From Novosphingobium sp. HII-3 (GTDB taxonomy: Bacteria > Pseudomonadota > Alphaproteobacteria > Sphingomonadales > Sphingomonadaceae): DNA of 64,000 nucleotides. The notes under the pieces are model-generated. The model was not told the DNA's origin. It did no database searches and worked only from the letters and a program-made list of their open reading frames with translations. A program made the position numbers and the translations under genes. Where the stretch lies: the NCBI RefSeq assembly GCF_002916655.1, contig NZ_PPSM01000036.1, positions 62,001-126,000 of the forward strand. Reading direction: 5' to 3'. Positions 26,207 through 37,392 of this stretch are shown here, one piece after another. Within the stretch, counting starts at the first letter, position 1. Every line of letters starts with the position of its first letter.

Positions 26207-28965
26207 GCTTCGCTGTCGCCTTCATCCTTCGCGAGGTCCGCTGCCGGGATCTCGATTTCCGCCGCGACGGCGATGTCCGGAGCGTCGTTCTCGGGCTCCT
26301 CGTCGAGGCGCACAGCGCTGACGACATGTTCGTCGGCCGATACGGTGAAGAGGCGCACGCCTGCGGAGCCGCGGCCGATGACACGCAGTGAGTCCAGCGG
26401 CAGGCGGATCAGCTTGGCCTGGTCCGTAACCAGCATCAGCTGCTGGGCGCGCGTCGCCGGGAAGCTGGCGACGACAGGGCCGTTGCGGCCGATGTTGTCG
26501 ATGTTGGTAATGCCCTGGCCTCCGCGTCCGGTGCGGCGATACTCGTAGGCGGAGGATAGCTTGCCGTAGCCGTTGGCGCAGACGGTGAGAATGAACTGCT
26601 CGCGTTCCTGCAACTCGGCCATGCGCTCTGCGGACAGAATGGGCTCGCCTTCCTTTTCGCCCTTCCAGGGTGCGAAGCGCAGATACTGCTCGCGCTCCTC
26701 GGCGTCGGTGCCGACGCGGTGCAGGATCGAGAGCGAGATGACCTCGTCGTCACCCTTGAGCGTCATGCCGCGAACGCCCGTCGATGTGCGGCTCGTGAAT
26801 TCACGCACGTCGTCACCGGGGAAGCGGATGGCCTTGCCCTGGCGGGTGGCCAGCAGCACGTCGTCGCTCGGCTCGAGAAGGGCGACGCCGATGAGACGGT
26901 CCTCGCTGCCCTCGTCGAAGCGCATGGCGAACTTGCCGTTGCTCGGAATGTTGGCGAAGCTGTCCATCGCGTTGCGGCGCACGTTGCCCTTGGCCGTGGC
27001 GAAGACGACGGAAAGCTTGCCCCATTCGGCCTCGTCCTCGGGGAGGGCCAGGACGGTCTGGATCGTCTCGTCCTTGTCCAGTGCGGGCAGGAGGTTGACG
27101 ATCGGACGGCCGCGCGTGGTGGGGCCGCCTTCCGGGAGCTTGTAGACCTTGAGGCGATAGACCTTGCCTGCGGTCGAGAAGAACAGAACCGGGTTATGCG
27201 TGGACGTGACGAACATCGTCGTCACGGCGTCCTCGTCCTTCGTCGCCATGCCGGCGCGGCCCTTGCCGCCGCGGTTCTGGGCGCGGAAGGTGGAGAGCGC
27301 GGTGCGCTTGATGTAGCCGTCCATGGTCACGGTGACGACCATGTCCTCGCGCTCGATCAGGTCCTCGTCGTCGATCCCGTCGAAGGCGGCGGTGATCTCG
27401 GAGACGCGCGGGGTGGCGTAAGCGTCACGTACCGCCTGAAGTTCCTCGCGCATGACGCCGTAGAGCTTCACGCGGTCGGCCAGGATTGCGAGGTATTCCT
27501 CGATTGCGATGGCAAGCTGCTTCAGCTCGTCGCCGATCTCGTCGCGCCCGAGCGCGGTCAGGCGGTGCAGGCGCAGATCGAGGATCGCCTTCACCTGCAC
27601 TTCGGACAGGCGGTAGATGCCGCCTTCGGCCTCCGCTTCGGGCTCGATCGCCTCGACGAGGCGGATGTACTGCGCGATGTCGCCGATCGGCCATTCCTTC
27701 GCGAGCAGCTTGGCACGCGCTTCGGCCGGATTGGGCGACGAACGGATAATCTTCACCACCTCGTCGAGGTTCGATACCGCCACGACGAGGCCGAGCAGGA
27801 TGTGAGCCCGGTCACGCGCCTTGTTCAGCTCGAACTTGGTGCGGCGGGTGATGACCTGCTCGCGGAACTGGATGAAGTTCTGGAGGATGTCGCGCAGCGA
27901 CATGATCTCGGGACGGCCGCCCCGGATCGCCAGCATGTTGGCGGCGAAGTTGGACTGGGCGGGGGTGCTGCGCCACAGCTGGTTCAGCACGACCTCGGGC
28001 GAAGCGTCGCGCTTCAGGTCGATGACAACGCGCACGCCTTCGCGGTTGGATTCATCGCGGATGTCCGAGACGCCCTCTATCCGCTTGTCCTTGGCGGCCT
28101 CTGCGATCTTCTCGACCAAGGCCGACTTGCCGACCTGGAAGGGGATTGAGGTGAGGACGATCGAGCGCGCGTCCCGGCGCGATCCGCGCCCTTCCTCGAC
28201 GTGGCTGCGGCAGCGCTGGATGATGGAGCCACGGCCGGTCAGCGCCGCATTGCGCGCGCCGGACTGACCGAGGATCAGCGGTGCGGTGGGAAAGTCGGGG
28301 CCGGGAATAATCTGGAACAACTCTTCCGAGGTAATCCCGGGGTTGTCCATCATGGCGAAACAGCCGTCGATCACCTCGCCCAGGTTGTGGGGCGGGATGT
28401 TCGTCGCCATGCCGACCGCGATACCACCCGCGCCGTTGACCAGCAGGTTCGGGAAGCGCGCCGGCAGGACCGAAGGCTCCTGACGCGAACCGTCGTAGTT
28501 GTCGACGAAATCGACGGTATCCTTGTCGAGGTCATCAAGAAGGGAGTTGGCGACACGGGCAAGGCGCGCCTCGGTGTAACGCATCGACGCCGGGGGATCG
28601 GGGTCCATCGAGCCGAAGTTGCCCTGACCATCGATGAGCGGGACGCGCATCGACCAGTCCTGCGTCATGCGGGCCAGCGCATCATAGATCGCGCTGTCAC
28701 CGTGCGGGTGGTAGTTGCCCATGACGTCGCCGACGATCTTCGCGGACTTGCGGTACGGGCGCCCGGCGACGAAGCCGCCTTCCTGGCTGGCGTAGAGGAT
28801 GCGGCGGTGAACCGGCTTCAGGCCGTCGCGCACGTCGGGCAGCGCGCGGCTCACGATCACGCTCATCGCGTAGTCGAGGTAGCTCGTCTTCATCTCGTCG
28901 ACGATGTCGACGCGGGTGAATTCGCCATCGGGGCCGATCGGCAGGTTCTGGGTCTCGTCGCTCAC
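26203..28965 (-). CDS. gyrA: DNA gyrase subunit A
   Basis: The breakage-reunion subunit of gyrase. 920 residues, slightly longer than E. coli GyrA owing to an acidic tail ([20 protein letters not shown]). The catalytic tyrosine lies in [10 protein letters not shown]. The quinolone region [15 protein letters not shown] keeps both serine and aspartate, the drug-sensitive residues. The C-terminal half has the six-bladed pinwheel with the GyrA box in a [11 protein letters not shown] form. The start [16 protein letters not shown] is set by a divergent spacer. The DUF952 gene is coupled to its end. Confidence 0.97.
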   Translation of the reverse strand: MSDETQNLPIGPDGEFTRVDIVDEMKTSYLDYAMSVIVSRALPDVRDGLKPVHRRILYASQEGGFVAGRPYRKSAKIVGDVMGNYHPHGDSAIYDALARMTQDWSMRVPLIDGQGNFGSMDPDPPASMRYTEARLARVANSLLDDLDKDTVDFVDNYDGSRQEPSVLPARFPNLLVNGAGGIAVGMATNIPPHNLGEVIDGCFAMMDNPGITSEELFQIIPGPDFPTAPLILGQSGARNAALTGRGSIIQRCRSHVEEGRGSRRDARSIVLTSIPFQVGKSALVEKIAEAAKDKRIEGVSDIRDESNREGVRVVIDLKRDASPEVVLNQLWRSTPAQSNFAANMLAIRGGRPEIMSLRDILQNFIQFREQVITRRTKFELNKARDRAHILLGLVVAVSNLDEVVKIIRSSPNPAEARAKLLAKEWPIGDIAQYIRLVEAIEPEAEAEGGIYRLSEVQVKAILDLRLHRLTALGRDEIGDELKQLAIAIEEYLAILADRVKLYGVMREELQAVRDAYATPRVSEITAAFDGIDDEDLIEREDMVVTVTMDGYIKRTALSTFRAQNRGGKGRAGMATKDEDAVTTMFVTSTHNPVLFFSTAGKVYRLKVYKLPEGGPTTRGRPIVNLLPALDKDETIQTVLALPEDEAEWGKLSVVFATAKGNVRRNAMDSFANIPSNGKFAMRFDEGSEDRLIGVALLEPSDDVLLATRQGKAIRFPGDDVREFTSRTSTGVRGMTLKGDDEVISLSILHRVGTDAEEREQYLRFAPWKGEKEGEPILSAERMAELQEREQFILTVCANGYGKLSSAYEYRRTGRGGQGITNIDNIGRNGPVVASFPATRAQQLMLVTDQAKLIRLPLDSLRVIGRGSAGVRLFTVSADEHVVSAVRLDEEPENDAPDIAVAAEIEIPAADLAKDEGDSEA

Positions 28966-29297
28966 GAAGATTGTTTCGCCGTTGTTGCGGGAAGGGGTGG
29001 ATGAACCGCACTAGGCCAAGCGTACAGGGAAAGCCACCGGAAGCTGTCCCACGCAGGAATGCCAGGCATCGTTTTCCACACATAAGCTGTTCGCGCGCGC
29101 GGGAAACCCGTGTGGAACCTGAACGACTGCGACGAACTGAATTCAATGCGCGTTAAGCCGCGTCGCCGTAATCGCGGCGGGAGGTTGCAAAGGGTCTATT
29201 TCCCAGCCAAACCCGAGCGCCCCGTTTTTCGATCCTGGGAGGCAGGATGTCCCATGCCCGCAGGATTTTGGTTCTGTCGTTGAGAGGAGTAGCCTTG
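28966..29297. other. Intergenic region between divergent gyrA and the exported repeat protein
   Basis: 332 bases with no convincing gene. It must hold the gyrA promoter (minus) and that of the 29298 gene (plus). I see no repeat or regulatory RNA I can name. GC-rich CGCGCGCGC stretches and a short stem (CGCCG...CGGCG near 29161-29180) are present. GAGAGGAG just before 29298 is the ribosome site of the next gene. Confidence 0.5.
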
Positions 29298-30647
29298 ATG
29301 GCTCGCAAGTTCCTTGTTTCCCGTGTCGCTCTTGCCGTCGCCCTGTCGAGCGGCCTGGCGGTCGTGGCTGCCACTCCCGCGGTCGCCGCGAAGAAGGAGA
29401 AGGCCGGCGCTACCAATTTCTCGCCCGAGTTCGTGAAGGTTGCCGCTCCGATCCAGAAGGCGATGGCCGACGCCACCGCGAAGATTGCAGGCGGCCAGGC
29501 TACCCCGGAGAACCTTGCTGCTGCAAAGCAGGCCTTTGACGCCGGTGTCGGCGGAGATGGCAAGGCCGTCTTCCAGAACGCCGTCGGCACCGCCACCACG
29601 CCGGACGACAAGAGCGCGCTCGGCTCGATGATGCGCAACTACGGCATCATTTCGCAGGATCTGGCGCTCAAGCAGCAGGGTAACATGCTGCTTCTGGAAA
29701 GCGGCAAGCTGGATGCGGCAGCGGTGGGTTCCACGAACTACGATGCGGGCGTCACCGCGTACCAGATGAAGGACTACCCGAACTCGGCGAAGTACCTGAA
29801 GGCGGCGAAGGACGCAGGCTACGTCGACAGCTCGGGCCAGCTCGATCTGGTCCTCGCCGACGCATACAAGCGGTCGAACAATCCCCAGGCCGCGCTGCAG
29901 ATGGCCAAGGACGACATCGCCGCCGCACAGGCGAAGGGCGCCGCCCCGTCCGAATCCGCGCTGCGCAACGTCCTGCAGCAGACCTACACCGCAAAGCAGC
30001 TCGGGCCGTCGACCGAATATGCGGCCATGCTGGCGCAGTACTATCCCGGCGCCTGGAACACTTCCATTTCGGTCGTGCGCCAGCTCGCCTCGCTGCCGCG
30101 TGACCAGAACGTCGATCTCATGCGCCTGATGTACGTCACCGGTTCGATGAACGACCGTCGCGATTATCTGGAGTACCTCGAGAACGTCGATCCGCGCGCT
30201 TTCCCCGGAGAAGCGTCGAAGATCATGAACGACGGTCTTGCGAAGGGCAAGCTGACCGCGGCGGACGTGCCGGACAAGGCAAACACCGAAAGCCGCGTGG
30301 CTGCGGACAAGGCTTCGCTCGCTGCCACCGAGCGCGATGCCAACAAGGCCGGCGCGACGGGTGCCACCGTGGTGGCCGCAGGCGACGTCTTCCTGAGTTA
30401 CGACCAGCCCGCCAAGGCTGAGACGTTCTACAGCAAGGCGAGCTCGATGGCCGGCGTGGATGCGAACAAGGTCGCTCTTCGTCTGGGCATGTCGCAGGCG
30501 CTGCAGGGCAAGTACGCCGCAGCACAGACGAGCCTCGCCAAGGTGAGCGGCACTCGCCAGCCGGTGGCCAAGCTTTGGGATGCCTACGCCAAGGGCAAGG
30601 CTTCCCCGGCCGCCGCCGCGCCGACGGCCCCGGCTGCCGCCAACTGA
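29298..30647 (+). CDS. Exported Ala/Lys-rich repeat protein, probably TPR-like
   Basis: 449 residues. The ATG at 29298, after GAGAGGAG, gives a signal peptide MARKFLVSRVALAVALSSGL with cleavage near AVAA-KK. An upstream ATG (29247) would add 17 non-signal residues and is less likely. The mature protein is alpha-helical and alanine-rich, with several TPR-like helix pairs: YQMKDYPNSAKYLKAAKDAG, LVLADAYKRSNNPQAALQMA, AEYAAMLAQYYPGAWN-type, and DVFLSYDQPAKAETFYSKAS. I do not recognise a named family. A classic terminator follows. Confidence 0.82.
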   Translation: MARKFLVSRVALAVALSSGLAVVAATPAVAAKKEKAGATNFSPEFVKVAAPIQKAMADATAKIAGGQATPENLAAAKQAFDAGVGGDGKAVFQNAVGTATTPDDKSALGSMMRNYGIISQDLALKQQGNMLLLESGKLDAAAVGSTNYDAGVTAYQMKDYPNSAKYLKAAKDAGYVDSSGQLDLVLADAYKRSNNPQAALQMAKDDIAAAQAKGAAPSESALRNVLQQTYTAKQLGPSTEYAAMLAQYYPGAWNTSISVVRQLASLPRDQNVDLMRLMYVTGSMNDRRDYLEYLENVDPRAFPGEASKIMNDGLAKGKLTAADVPDKANTESRVAADKASLAATERDANKAGATGATVVAAGDVFLSYDQPAKAETFYSKASSMAGVDANKVALRLGMSQALQGKYAAAQTSLAKVSGTRQPVAKLWDAYAKGKASPAAAAPTAPAAAN

Positions 30648-30664
30648 TCTTCCGAGATCTCTAA

Positions 30665-30703
30665 ACGAAAAAGGGCGCCGGCAAAACCGGCGCCCTTTTT
30701 CGT
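30665..30703. terminator. Strong bidirectional rho-independent terminator
   Basis: ACGAAAAAGGGCGCCGG (30665-30681) pairs perfectly with CCGGCGCCCTTTTTCGT (30687-30703) over a 5-base CAAAA loop. A 17-bp stem with an A-run on one side and a T-run on the other ends transcripts from both directions, the exported protein and the carbonic anhydrase. Confidence 0.95.
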
Positions 30704-30721
30704 TCAAGCCCGTCCAGTTGC

Positions 30722-31375
30722 TCAGACGGCGGGTGCGAACTCACCCGTGCGTTGATCAAGCAGATGCAGCACGCCGTCCGAGATCGCGAAGAAGGCGCCG
30801 CGCAGCGTCAGTTCGCCCTTGCCAACCTTCGAGCGGACGCAAGGGAAGGTCATCAGGTTGTCGAGGCTGACCTTGACTGCCGCCTGCTCCATCGCTCGCT
30901 CCGCTTCACGCCCGGTCGTGCCGTGCGCGTGGGCTACAGGCTCCCGCGCCTCGTCAAGCATCGCGATCCAGTCCGCGATGAAGCCGCCTTGGCCCGGCTC
31001 TGTGCCCTTCAGGTCCTGCGTGAGGGCCGCCTTGCAGCCGCCGCACAAGCCATGGCCCATGACGACGATTTCCTTGACCTTGAGCACCTGCACCGCGAAC
31101 TCGAGGGCGGCGGAGACGCCGTGGTGCCCCGGTGAAGTCTCGAATGGCGGAACAAGCGCCGCCACGTTGCGCACCACGAAGATAGTGCCCGGATCGACGT
31201 CGAAAATCTGGGCCGGATCAACGCGGCTGTCCGAGCAGGCGATCACCATCACCTCCGGCTCCTGTCCTTGGCCGAGCTGTGCCCAGCGTTCACGGTGCGG
31301 GGTCCAGCCACTGTCGCGGAAGCGGCGATACCCTTGAAGCAGGTGGTTCAGAACGCGATCTTCGGTGTCGGTCAT
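30722..31375 (-). CDS. Beta-class carbonic anhydrase
   Basis: Interconverts CO2 and bicarbonate. 217 residues from [15 protein letters not shown]. The zinc ligands and catalytic dyad are in [16 protein letters not shown] and [13 protein letters not shown]. The ATG at 31375 follows GGAACTCACC; an ATG four codons upstream (31387) is an alternative. Convergent with the exported repeat protein through the terminator. Physiological role inferred: bicarbonate for carboxylases. Confidence 0.95.
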   Translation of the reverse strand: MTDTEDRVLNHLLQGYRRFRDSGWTPHRERWAQLGQGQEPEVMVIACSDSRVDPAQIFDVDPGTIFVVRNVAALVPPFETSPGHHGVSAALEFAVQVLKVKEIVVMGHGLCGGCKAALTQDLKGTEPGQGGFIADWIAMLDEAREPVAHAHGTTGREAERAMEQAAVKVSLDNLMTFPCVRSKVGKGELTLRGAFFAISDGVLHLLDQRTGEFAPAV

Positions 31376-31468
31376 GGTGAGTTCCATTGCTGCTTTGTAA
31401 ACGTTGCTATTGCCTTAAGCCGGATATTCGTGCTGGCAAGCCGGCGCGCATGTGACTATCTGGGGCGC

Positions 31469-32428
31469 ATGAACGATCTGTCCACCGCACCCGCCCCTGA
31501 AAGCGCGCCGCAGCGGCAGCGCAAGCCTGACTGGATCCGCGTCAAGGCGCCGACCAGCAAGGGCTATGGCGAGACGCGCCAGCTCATGCGCGATCTCAAG
31601 CTGAATACGGTGTGCGAGGAAGCGGCCTGCCCCAACATCGGGGAATGCTGGACGAAGAAACACGCGACGGTGATGATCCTGGGCGACACCTGCACCCGGG
31701 CCTGCGCCTTCTGCAACGTCAAGACGGGAATGCCGGGTCGAGTCGATCCGATGGAACCTGCCAACGTCGCGGAACTGGCTCTCAAGACCGGGCTCGAGCA
31801 TATCGTCATCACTTCGGTCGATCGGGATGACCTGCCCGACGGTGGCGCCAGCCAGTTCGTGAAGGTCATCCGCGCCCTGCGCGATGCGACCCCCGCGACC
31901 ACGATCGAAATCCTTACGCCGGACTTCCGCAACAAGATGCAGCGAGCGGTCGAAGCCATCGTCGAAGCGCGGCCCGACGTTTACAACCACAACCTTGAAA
32001 CGGTCCCTCGGCTTTACCCGACCATCCGCCCCGGCGCGCGCTATTACGCGTCGCTGCGGCTGCTGGAGGAAGTGAAGCGGCACGATCCCTCGATCTTTAC
32101 CAAGTCCGGCATCATGCTCGGGCTGGGCGAGGAACGACTGGAGGTCCATCAGGTGATGGACGACATGCGCTGCGCTGATATCGACTTCCTGACGATGGGG
32201 CAGTACCTTCGGCCCACGCCCAAGCACGCCGAGGTCAAGGAATTCGTGACGCCGCAGGCGTTCAAGGCTTACGGTGCCATCGCCCGGGCCAAAGGTTTCC
32301 TGCAGGTCGCGTCCTCGCCGCTGACCCGGTCCAGCTACCACGCCGGTTCGGACTTCGCGGAAATGAAGGCGGCGCGTGAAGCCCAGCTTGCCCGCACGCA
32401 GGCAAGCGTTGCGGTCGTAGGGGCCTGA
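31469..32428 (+). CDS. lipA: Lipoyl synthase
   Basis: A radical-SAM enzyme that inserts sulfur into octanoyl groups on lipoyl domains. 319 residues from [14 protein letters not shown]. The auxiliary cluster ligands are in [12 protein letters not shown], the radical-SAM cluster in [30 protein letters not shown] and [13 protein letters not shown] are conserved. A longer open frame runs upstream to 31268 but overlaps the carbonic anhydrase start and is not conserved. GcvH and PdhB, both encoded here, are its clients. ratA follows after 3 bases. Confidence 0.97.
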   Translation: MNDLSTAPAPESAPQRQRKPDWIRVKAPTSKGYGETRQLMRDLKLNTVCEEAACPNIGECWTKKHATVMILGDTCTRACAFCNVKTGMPGRVDPMEPANVAELALKTGLEHIVITSVDRDDLPDGGASQFVKVIRALRDATPATTIEILTPDFRNKMQRAVEAIVEARPDVYNHNLETVPRLYPTIRPGARYYASLRLLEEVKRHDPSIFTKSGIMLGLGEERLEVHQVMDDMRCADIDFLTMGQYLRPTPKHAEVKEFVTPQAFKAYGAIARAKGFLQVASSPLTRSSYHAGSDFAEMKAAREAQLARTQASVAVVGA

Positions 32429-32431
32429 CGC

Positions 32432-32878
32432 ATGCCGGGAATCCACGAAACGCGTCGCCTGCCCTACAGCGCCGAACAGATGTACGACCTCGTCGCTGAC
32501 GTGGGCCGCTATCAGGAATTCCTGCCCTGGGTCGTCGCCACGCGGGTGAAGTCTGATAGCGAGCACGAGATGATCGCGGACATGCTCGTCGGCTTCAAGG
32601 CACTGCGGGAGAAGTTCACCTCTCGCGTGGAGAAGGAACGTCCCCGCCAGATACGGGTGCATTACGTAGATGGACCCATGCGTGATCTGGACAATGTCTG
32701 GACGTTCCACCCTGTCAGTGACACGGCCTGCGAGATCGAGTTCGACGTGAAGTTCACGTTTCGTAACCCGCTTTTCGAGAAGCTGGCTGGTCAGTACTTC
32801 GACAAGGCTTTCCGCAAGATGGTGGCTGCGTTCGAGACCCGCGCGGCCGAGCTTTACGGCGTCGCCCAGGCGGGGTGA
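32432..32878 (+). CDS. ratA: RatA/COQ10-type START-domain protein
   Basis: 148 residues. Family pattern: MPGIHETRRLPYSAEQMYDL, VADVGRYQEFLPWVVATRV, and the C-terminal EFDVKFTFRNPLFEKLAGQY. In E. coli RatA blocks ribosome 70S association; the eukaryotic relative COQ10 binds coenzyme Q. In sphingomonads the ubiquinone-binding role is the more common reading, but the sequence does not decide. Located three bases behind lipA. Confidence 0.88.
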   Translation: MPGIHETRRLPYSAEQMYDLVADVGRYQEFLPWVVATRVKSDSEHEMIADMLVGFKALREKFTSRVEKERPRQIRVHYVDGPMRDLDNVWTFHPVSDTACEIEFDVKFTFRNPLFEKLAGQYFDKAFRKMVAAFETRAAELYGVAQAG

Positions 32879-32884
32879 TGCTGC

Positions 32885-32909
32885 GCGTCCCGGCTTTGGC
32901 CGGGCACGC
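32885..32909. terminator. Hairpin between ratA and cinA-C gene
   Basis: GCGTCCCGGC (32885-32894) faces GCCGGGCACGC (32899-32909), with a small CA bulge, between convergent genes. Confidence 0.5.
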
Positions 32910-32912
32910 ATG

Positions 32913-33416
32913 TCAGGGAAGCAGCAGCTCCAGCGCGACGATCGTCGCCTGGTGGCGGATTTCACCGCGGCTGCGGCCATCCAGCTGCTTCTGTTCCGCG
33001 TTCACCTCTTCGACTCCGCGCTGTGCGCAGGCGAACACAACCGTCCCCACCGGCTTCATCTCGCTTCCACCACCCGGCCCGGCTATCCCGCTGATGGCCA
33101 CGGCCACGTCCGCGCGGCTGCGTGAGATCGCCCCCTGCGCCATGGCCCACGCCGTAGCCGGAGAGACCGCGCCGAAGGAATCGATGATGTCGGGATGAAC
33201 GCCAAGCATCTCCTGTTTGGCCTCGTTGGAATAGGTCACGAACCCGCGATCGAGGACGGCCGAGGAGCCGGGGATCTCCGTCAGGGCGGCGCAGACCAGT
33301 CCTCCGGTGCAACTTTCGGCAATGGCGACCATTCGGCCGATTGCAGCGTTCTTTTCCACCACGCGGCGAGCGAGTTCGAGGAGGTCTGCCGGGAAAACGG
33401 GGCTGGGCTCGCTCAT
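32913..33416 (-). CDS. CinA C-terminal domain protein (NMN amidohydrolase-like)
   Basis: 167 residues, equal to the C-terminal CinA domain alone, as in E. coli PncC. Motifs: VAIAESCTGGLVCAALTEIP, SAVLDRGFVTYSNEAKQEML, ISGIAGPGGGSEMKPVGTV. Relatives deamidate nicotinamide mononucleotide for NAD salvage. The ATG at 33416 lies six bases after the stop of the exported protein gene. The N-terminal MoaB-like domain of full CinA is absent. Confidence 0.9.
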   Translation of the reverse strand: MSEPSPVFPADLLELARRVVEKNAAIGRMVAIAESCTGGLVCAALTEIPGSSAVLDRGFVTYSNEAKQEMLGVHPDIIDSFGAVSPATAWAMAQGAISRSRADVAVAISGIAGPGGGSEMKPVGTVVFACAQRGVEEVNAEQKQLDGRSRGEIRHQATIVALELLLP

Positions 33417-33421
33417 GATCG

Positions 33422-33949
33422 TCAATCCTTGCAAAGCGAAACGCTGCCGGCCCGGGCATTGGCGTCGCGCGCCATATCCAGCGTTAGGGCGATCAGGCCG
33501 GCCGTGTTTTCCGGAGGAAGCGGTGAAAGCAGATCAATGGCGAGATCCAGCTGCTTGCAGGACCGCGTGGCGATGCGCTGCGACACGAAGCCTTCGACGA
33601 ACACATCCGCCATCTGACGCAGGCTCTCGTCAGGCAGGCTTGCGAACATTTTCGCCGAACCGGCGTCTTGCGCGTTAACGGCCTTCATGAAGGCGGGCTT
33701 GGCCTTGAGCCAGTGGCGGTCCTTCTGCCCGGCGTAACGGCTTACCAGCTCTGCGCTGCGTGTGCGCAGGAACGCGTTCGCGGGCAGGGACGGCGCGCAA
33801 CGCTTGGCCGTTGCGCTGATCGCCTGAGGCAGGGCGTAGGTGATCAGTGAGGTCGCCTCCGCCTTGGTGATGCAGACGGACTGCGCGGCCAGGGCGGTGC
33901 AGGGCGCAATCGCGGCAAGCAGGGCCAGGGTTCGCGGAATGAAGCGCAT
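33422..33949 (-). CDS. Exported protein of unknown function
   Basis: 175 residues with a signal peptide MRFIPRTLALLAAIAPCTAL ending at AA-QS. The mature domain is helical with two Cys (SVCITKAEA, RSCKQLDLA, plus C in AKRCAPSL and SVSLCKD), possibly in disulfides. I do not recognise the family. It lies between ispDF (37 bases) and the CinA-C gene (5 bases) in one minus-strand operon. Open frame upstream of 33949 overlaps ispDF and is not used. Confidence 0.72.
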   Translation of the reverse strand: MRFIPRTLALLAAIAPCTALAAQSVCITKAEATSLITYALPQAISATAKRCAPSLPANAFLRTRSAELVSRYAGQKDRHWLKAKPAFMKAVNAQDAGSAKMFASLPDESLRQMADVFVEGFVSQRIATRSCKQLDLAIDLLSPLPPENTAGLIALTLDMARDANARAGSVSLCKD

Positions 33950-33986
33950 TGAAACTATCCTCGTAAACTTTGAAGCCGGAGGCAAC

Positions 33987-35165
33987 CTACAACAGCGCGA
34001 GGCTGACCACGGCCTGAGCGGCAATTCCTTCGCGGCGCCCTGTAAAGCCGAGCTTCTCCGTCGTGGTCGCCTTCACGCTGATCGCGCTCGCATCGACGCC
34101 GAGAATTTGCGCGAGCCGTGCGCGCATGGCCTCCCGGTGAGGACCGATCTTTGGAGCCTCGCAGATGATCGTCACGTCCGCATTGCCGAGGGCGTACCCC
34201 GCCTCCGCCACAAGTCCGGCGGCGTGCGCAAGGAAGCGGTCTGAGGCGGCGCCTTTCCACTGTTCGTCACTGGGGGGGAAATGCTGGCCGATGTCGCCCG
34301 CGCCGATCGCGCCCAGCAAGGCGTCGACAAGCGCATGGATGGCGACGTCGGCGTCGCTGTGTCCCGCAAGACCGTGCGTATGCTCTACGCGAACGCCGCA
34401 GAGCCACAGCTCCTCGCCTTCCTCGAGCCGGTGGACGTCATAGCCGTTACCCACCCGTACCGCCGCGCGGGCCGGGGCAAAATCGGAGGCGTAGGTAAGC
34501 TTGTGCAAGATCTCGTCTCCTTCGACCAGCGCCACTTTCATGCCCCATGCCTGTGCCACCTGAGCGTCGTCCCCAGCCGTGGGCGCATCGTCCCAGGCGC
34601 GATGGGCGGCGAGAATGTCGGAAAAATGAAAGGCCTGGGGTGTCTGCACCCGTCGCAGCTCCTCCCGCCGCGCCGGTGCGCCCATCATGTCCCCGGCCGC
34701 ATGGGTGAGGCTGTCGCTCACGGGCAGGACGGGAATTGCGCCCGTGTGAGTGTCCAGAGCCGTCTGGAGCCTTTCGACGACCTCTGCCGGAAGAAGGGGC
34801 CGGGCGGCATCGTGGATCAGCACGCGGTCGGGCTTTTCCCGCGCAATCGCTTCCAGGCCGAGCCGCACCGACTCCTGGCGGGTTGCCCCGCCGATGGCGA
34901 AATCCACGTCCGTCAGACCGGACAGAGCCGCGCGAACCACCGCCTCGGCATTCTGCGGGATCATGACCAGCACCGGCGCGCATCCGGCAGCCAGCAGTGC
35001 CTCTACCGAGTGGCGTACCACCGGCTTCCCGCGCCAATTGACGAACTGCTTGGGCATGGGCTGCCCGGCGCGAAGCCCCTGGCCCGCGGCGACCACCAGG
35101 GCGGCGGTGCGAACGCCCGGCCGATTCGGGCTGTGTTTGCGACCTGCGGAGACAATCTGCGACAT
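33987..35165 (-). CDS. ispDF: Bifunctional IspDF of the MEP isoprenoid pathway
   Basis: Two steps of the non-mevalonate pathway in one 392-residue chain. IspD (about 1-215): [53 protein letters not shown]. IspF (about 230-392): [60 protein letters not shown], with the zinc ligands D and H. The fusion is known in alphaproteobacteria. The intermediate enzyme IspE is not encoded here. ATG at 35165; no strong ribosome site. Divergent from dusB. Confidence 0.96.
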   Translation of the reverse strand: MSQIVSAGRKHSPNRPGVRTAALVVAAGQGLRAGQPMPKQFVNWRGKPVVRHSVEALLAAGCAPVLVMIPQNAEAVVRAALSGLTDVDFAIGGATRQESVRLGLEAIAREKPDRVLIHDAARPLLPAEVVERLQTALDTHTGAIPVLPVSDSLTHAAGDMMGAPARREELRRVQTPQAFHFSDILAAHRAWDDAPTAGDDAQVAQAWGMKVALVEGDEILHKLTYASDFAPARAAVRVGNGYDVHRLEEGEELWLCGVRVEHTHGLAGHSDADVAIHALVDALLGAIGAGDIGQHFPPSDEQWKGAASDRFLAHAAGLVAEAGYALGNADVTIICEAPKIGPHREAMRARLAQILGVDASAISVKATTTEKLGFTGRREGIAAQAVVSLALL

Positions 35166-35245
35166 CGTCGAGGCGGGTAATCCCTTGCCGAGCCGAGGGC
35201 AATCCACTATGCGCTGCCTGTTTTTTAGGCAGTGTTGCGCAGACC

Positions 35246-36277
35246 ATGACTCAGATGCCCGCTTCCCCGGCGCTCAAGCCGATCAACGTCGGTCCTGTGA
35301 CGATCGATTGCCCGGTCGTGCTCGCGCCGATGACGGGTGTTTCCGACCTGCCGTTCCGCCGAATGGTCCGCGCCTTCGGCTCAGGCCTCAACGTGACCGA
35401 AATGATAGCCAGTCCTGCGGCGATCCGCGAGACGCGCGTCTCGATCCAGAAAGCCATGTGGGACAAGGTCGAGGACCCGGTCTCCATGCAGCTCGTGGGA
35501 TGCGACCCTGAGCAGATGGGAGAAGCGGCCCGGCTGGTCGAGGATCGTGGCGCCGCCATCATCGACATCAACATGGGATGCCCCGTGCGAAAGGTCGTGA
35601 ATGGGGATGCGGGCTCCGCGCTCATGCGCGACGTGCCGCTTGCCACCCGTCTGATCGAGGCGACGGTGAAGGCGGTGAAGGTGCCGGTCACCGTGAAGAT
35701 GCGGATGGGCTGGTGCCATGACAGCCTCAACGCGCCCGAGCTGGCCCGCATCGCCGAGGATCTCGGCGCGCGGATGATCACCGTCCATGGCCGCACCCGC
35801 AACCAGATGTACAAGGGCGAAGCCGACTGGGCCTTCGTCCGCAAGGTAAAGGACGCCGTATCGATCCCGGTGATCGTCAATGGCGACATCTGCACCATCG
35901 AGGACGCGGCGAAGGCTCTGGAGCAGTCCGGCGCGGACGGCCTGATGATCGGCCGCGGTTCGTATGGGCGCCCATGGTTCCTCGCGCAGGTCATGCAGTG
36001 GTGGCGCGGGCAGTCGGTGTCGGCCGATCCCACCGTTGCCGAGCAGTACGAGATCATACGCCGCCACTACGAAGACATGCTGGACCATCACGGCGGTGAG
36101 ACCGGCGTCAAAATGGCGCGCAAGCATCTTGGCTGGTATATCAAGGGCGTCCGCGGATCTGCAGAGTTCAGAAACAAGGTGAACTTCATTGCGGATCCCG
36201 ATGAGGTGCTCCGCGAGCTGGCGGAGTTCTACGCCCCCTACCGTGACAGTGGCGGCGGGCAGTTGCAGGCGGCATGA
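35246..36277 (+). CDS. dusB: tRNA-dihydrouridine synthase B
   Basis: Reduces uridine in the D-loop of tRNA with FMN and NADPH. 343 residues. [20 protein letters not shown], the catalytic cysteine in [35 protein letters not shown] and the FMN segment [20 protein letters not shown]. It opens the Ntr island; its stop overlaps ntrB by four bases (ATGA). In other alphaproteobacteria (nifR3) this gene also precedes ntrBC. Confidence 0.96.
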   Translation: MTQMPASPALKPINVGPVTIDCPVVLAPMTGVSDLPFRRMVRAFGSGLNVTEMIASPAAIRETRVSIQKAMWDKVEDPVSMQLVGCDPEQMGEAARLVEDRGAAIIDINMGCPVRKVVNGDAGSALMRDVPLATRLIEATVKAVKVPVTVKMRMGWCHDSLNAPELARIAEDLGARMITVHGRTRNQMYKGEADWAFVRKVKDAVSIPVIVNGDICTIEDAAKALEQSGADGLMIGRGSYGRPWFLAQVMQWWRGQSVSADPTVAEQYEIIRRHYEDMLDHHGGETGVKMARKHLGWYIKGVRGSAEFRNKVNFIADPDEVLRELAEFYAPYRDSGGGQLQAA

Positions 36278-37392
36278 GGCTGGAGGGCAACTCGGCAATA
36301 CCGGAAGCCCAGCGGCTGCTTGCAAGTCTGCCGCACGCCATGGTGCTGCTGGAGGATGGCCTGACCATCGCCGCCCTTAATCCTGCGGCCGAGCAGTTCT
36401 TCGGCCAGTCCGCCCGGCGCCTCATCGGCACACGGCTGCGCGACATCATGACCATATCCGATCGGCGCTTGCTGGATCGCCTTTCCGACTCCGAAGCGCC
36501 CGTGTCGGCCCGCGAAGTGGTCGTGCAACTCAAGGGGCGCGGCGCCCGGCGCATCGATATCAACGTGGCGCCGGTGGCGGACAGTCCGGGCTGGCAGGTC
36601 GTGACCTTGCATGACAACACCGCCGCGGATGCCTTGGGCGATGATCCGGGCGCGCCGGATGATGCGGTCCTGCGCGGTCCGGAGATCATGGCGCACGAGA
36701 TCAAGAACCCTCTGGCCGGCATTCGCGGAGCGGCGCAGCTTCTTGCGCGCAAGATCGGCGAGCGGGATCGGGCACTTACCGACCTCATCACGGGCGAAGT
36801 GGATCGTATTGCCAATCTTATCGAACGTATGCAGAAGCTTAGCGGCCGAACTGCACCTCCCGTCGAGGCCTGCAACTTGCACGAAGCGGCGCGCCGGGCG
36901 ATCGACGTCATGAACGCTGCGGAGGGTGTGCGGCCGACGTTTCGCCTTGTCGAGGAGTTCGACCCGTCCCTGCCGCCGGTTCTCGGCAGCCCGGACGGGC
37001 TTGTACAGGTCCTGATAAACCTGCTGACGAATGCGGTGGACGCATGCAAGAACGCCGAAGAGCCGCGCGTGACCATCCGAACCCGCTTTGCGAGCGGTCT
37101 TCAGCTTCAGATCGCGGAGGACGGAGCGCCGCTGCGGCTGCCAATCGAGGTCCGCATCAGCGATAACGGTCCCGGCATTGACCCTGCGATGCGGGACCAC
37201 ATCTTCGAGCCTTTCGTGACGAGCAAGAACTCCGGGCAGGGGCTCGGGCTTCCGCTGGTTCGAAAGCTGGTGCGCGACATGAACGGTCGCGTCACGCATG
37301 ACCGCGACGAGGAAAACGGCCTGACTCACTTCCGCATCCACCTGCCGCTGGCTCCTCAGGCGCGCGCACGAACCCTGGAGAGCCGGCCGTGA
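36274..37392 (+). CDS. ntrB: Nitrogen sensor histidine kinase/phosphatase NtrB
   Basis: Cytosolic kinase that phosphorylates or dephosphorylates NtrC according to nitrogen status. 372 residues, no membrane helix. An N-terminal PAS domain (about 10-110: [20 protein letters not shown]) is followed by the phosphorylated histidine in [19 protein letters not shown] and the ATPase motifs [19 protein letters not shown] and [21 protein letters not shown] proteins that control NtrB in other species are not encoded here. Coupled to dusB (ATGA) and to ntrC (GTGA). Confidence 0.95.
   Translation: MRLEGNSAIPEAQRLLASLPHAMVLLEDGLTIAALNPAAEQFFGQSARRLIGTRLRDIMTISDRRLLDRLSDSEAPVSAREVVVQLKGRGARRIDINVAPVADSPGWQVVTLHDNTAADALGDDPGAPDDAVLRGPEIMAHEIKNPLAGIRGAAQLLARKIGERDRALTDLITGEVDRIANLIERMQKLSGRTAPPVEACNLHEAARRAIDVMNAAEGVRPTFRLVEEFDPSLPPVLGSPDGLVQVLINLLTNAVDACKNAEEPRVTIRTRFASGLQLQIAEDGAPLRLPIEVRISDNGPGIDPAMRDHIFEPFVTSKNSGQGLGLPLVRKLVRDMNGRVTHDRDEENGLTHFRIHLPLAPQARARTLESRP

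Noticed and set aside
31268..31468. N-terminal extension of LipA
   Set aside because: Overlaps the divergent carbonic anhydrase and is not conserved.
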